Under the pieces are notes generated by a model that ran no database searches, was not told the DNA's origin, and was given only the letters and a program-made list of their open reading frames with translations. A program made the translations under genes and the position numbers. From Rikenellaceae bacterium (GTDB taxonomy: Bacteria; Bacteroidota; Bacteroidia; Bacteroidales; Rikenellaceae), in contig JAJBUQ010000004.1 in NCBI GenBank assembly GCA_020860245.1, positions 98,426-162,425 of the forward strand: a stretch of DNA of 64,000 nucleotides, in the 5' to 3' direction. Below, piece by piece: positions 63,594-64,000 of this stretch; the first letter of the stretch is position 1, and the number at the start of each line of letters is the position of its first letter.

Positions 63594-63801
63594 TAAATTT
63601 ATCGGGTTTATACGACTTTAGAAAAATTTTCTTATCTTTGCGACTGTTTTTTAAGCAGTTTATAGAAAGGAAATTTTCTAACAGGCGTAAAAGCCTTTAA
63701 AATACAATTAGTTGCACACTGCTGACCGCCTCCGCAAAGGAGGGTGTCGGCAATGTGTGTTACAGTACCGGTTGAAAGTTTTTAACTATTTATATTTAAT
63801 T
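63594..63801 (+). promoter_or_regulatory. Internal promoter and structured leader before rpsH
   Basis: In a cluster with mostly short gaps, 208 nt separate rpsN and rpsH. TATCTTTG (63633-63640) is a strong -7 box. Three folds follow: TAGAAA/TTTCTA (63663-63680), AGGC/GCCT (63683-63696) and a long stem pairing 63714-63726 with 63746-63758, capped by CCTCC/GGAGG (63729-63743). The last is not followed by a T-run, so it is unlikely to be a terminator. A binding site for a ribosomal protein such as S8, which regulates the spc operon in E. coli, is the natural guess. Confidence 0.6.
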
Positions 63802-64000
63802 ATGACAGATCCAATAGCGGATTTTCTGACCAGAATCAGGAACGCGGTGAAAGCCAACCACAAGGTGGTTGAAGCTCCCGCATCAAAAATGAAGCAGGCT
63901 ATTACCCAGATTCTGCATGAGCAAGGGTATATTCTTGCTTACAAATTCGGTACCGATGAAAAAGGGCATCCGAATATCAAGATCGCTCTTAAGTACCACC
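63802..64000 (+). CDS. rpsH: 30S ribosomal protein S8, 5' part
   Basis: The reading frame from ATG at 63802 encodes [15 protein letters not shown], the start of S8, and is cut by the window end after 66 codons. S8 binds helix 21 of 16S rRNA and, in E. coli, represses the spc operon. Here it has its own leader (see 63594-63801). Confidence 0.96.
   Translation, partial: MTDPIADFLTRIRNAVKANHKVVEAPASKMKQAITQILHEQGYILAYKFGTDEKGHPNIKIALKYH

Overview
The window is chromosomal DNA from a member of the Bacteroidota, most likely the order Bacteroidales. Four things point there. Promoter-like boxes of the form TAnnTTTG (often TATCTTTG) precede many genes, some with a TTG or TTTG element 18-20 nt upstream. 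LpxC and FabZ form one polypeptide. IspG is the long form with an inserted domain. The arginine genes are of the type found in Bacteroides-like bacteria. Genus cannot be fixed from the sequence alone.

Layout. 1-1477: intergenic DNA with tandem copies of a structured RNA-like repeat and one small hypothetical gene. 1478-6944: an arginine cluster (GNAT, argG, a lipoprotein, argC, argD, argB). 7051-9742: a secreted-protein gene broken by an in-frame stop, then a GH43-like lipoprotein. 9827-12366 (minus): TonB-like protein, flippase-like membrane protein and an unusual endonuclease III. 12486-14692: lpxC/fabZ and lpxA. 14835-19462: rimP-nusA-infB behind a leader hairpin that looks like an attenuator. 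19504-22002 (minus): dtd, a MazG-like gene, ispG. 22229-29978 (minus): rpmE and, upstream of it, an envelope cluster headed by a thioester alpha-2-macroglobulin that diverges from pbpC (30053-32416).

32798-48245 is the most unusual part: a seven-gene, same-strand transport operon. It encodes an ABC ATPase, an ABC permease with a very large extracytoplasmic part, a TolC-like outer-membrane protein, a lipoprotein membrane-fusion adaptor, an RND pump, a 1568-residue protein joining a complete RND pump to an ABC ATPase, and an ABC-2-type permease. The nucleotide-binding domain of the fusion seems to be split by an insert carrying membrane helices. This is the best candidate for a poorly described system: a tripartite RND/TolC exporter physically tied to ABC modules.

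48295-53627 holds housekeeping genes (gpmI, dapF, a very acidic small protein, an alpha/beta hydrolase, an rRNA/tRNA methyltransferase, a thioredoxin-like lipoprotein). 53882-64000 is the str-S10-spc ribosomal supercluster, running rpsL-rpsG-fusA-rpsJ to rpsN with no tuf gene. An internal promoter and a strongly folded leader then precede rpsH, which runs off the end of the window.
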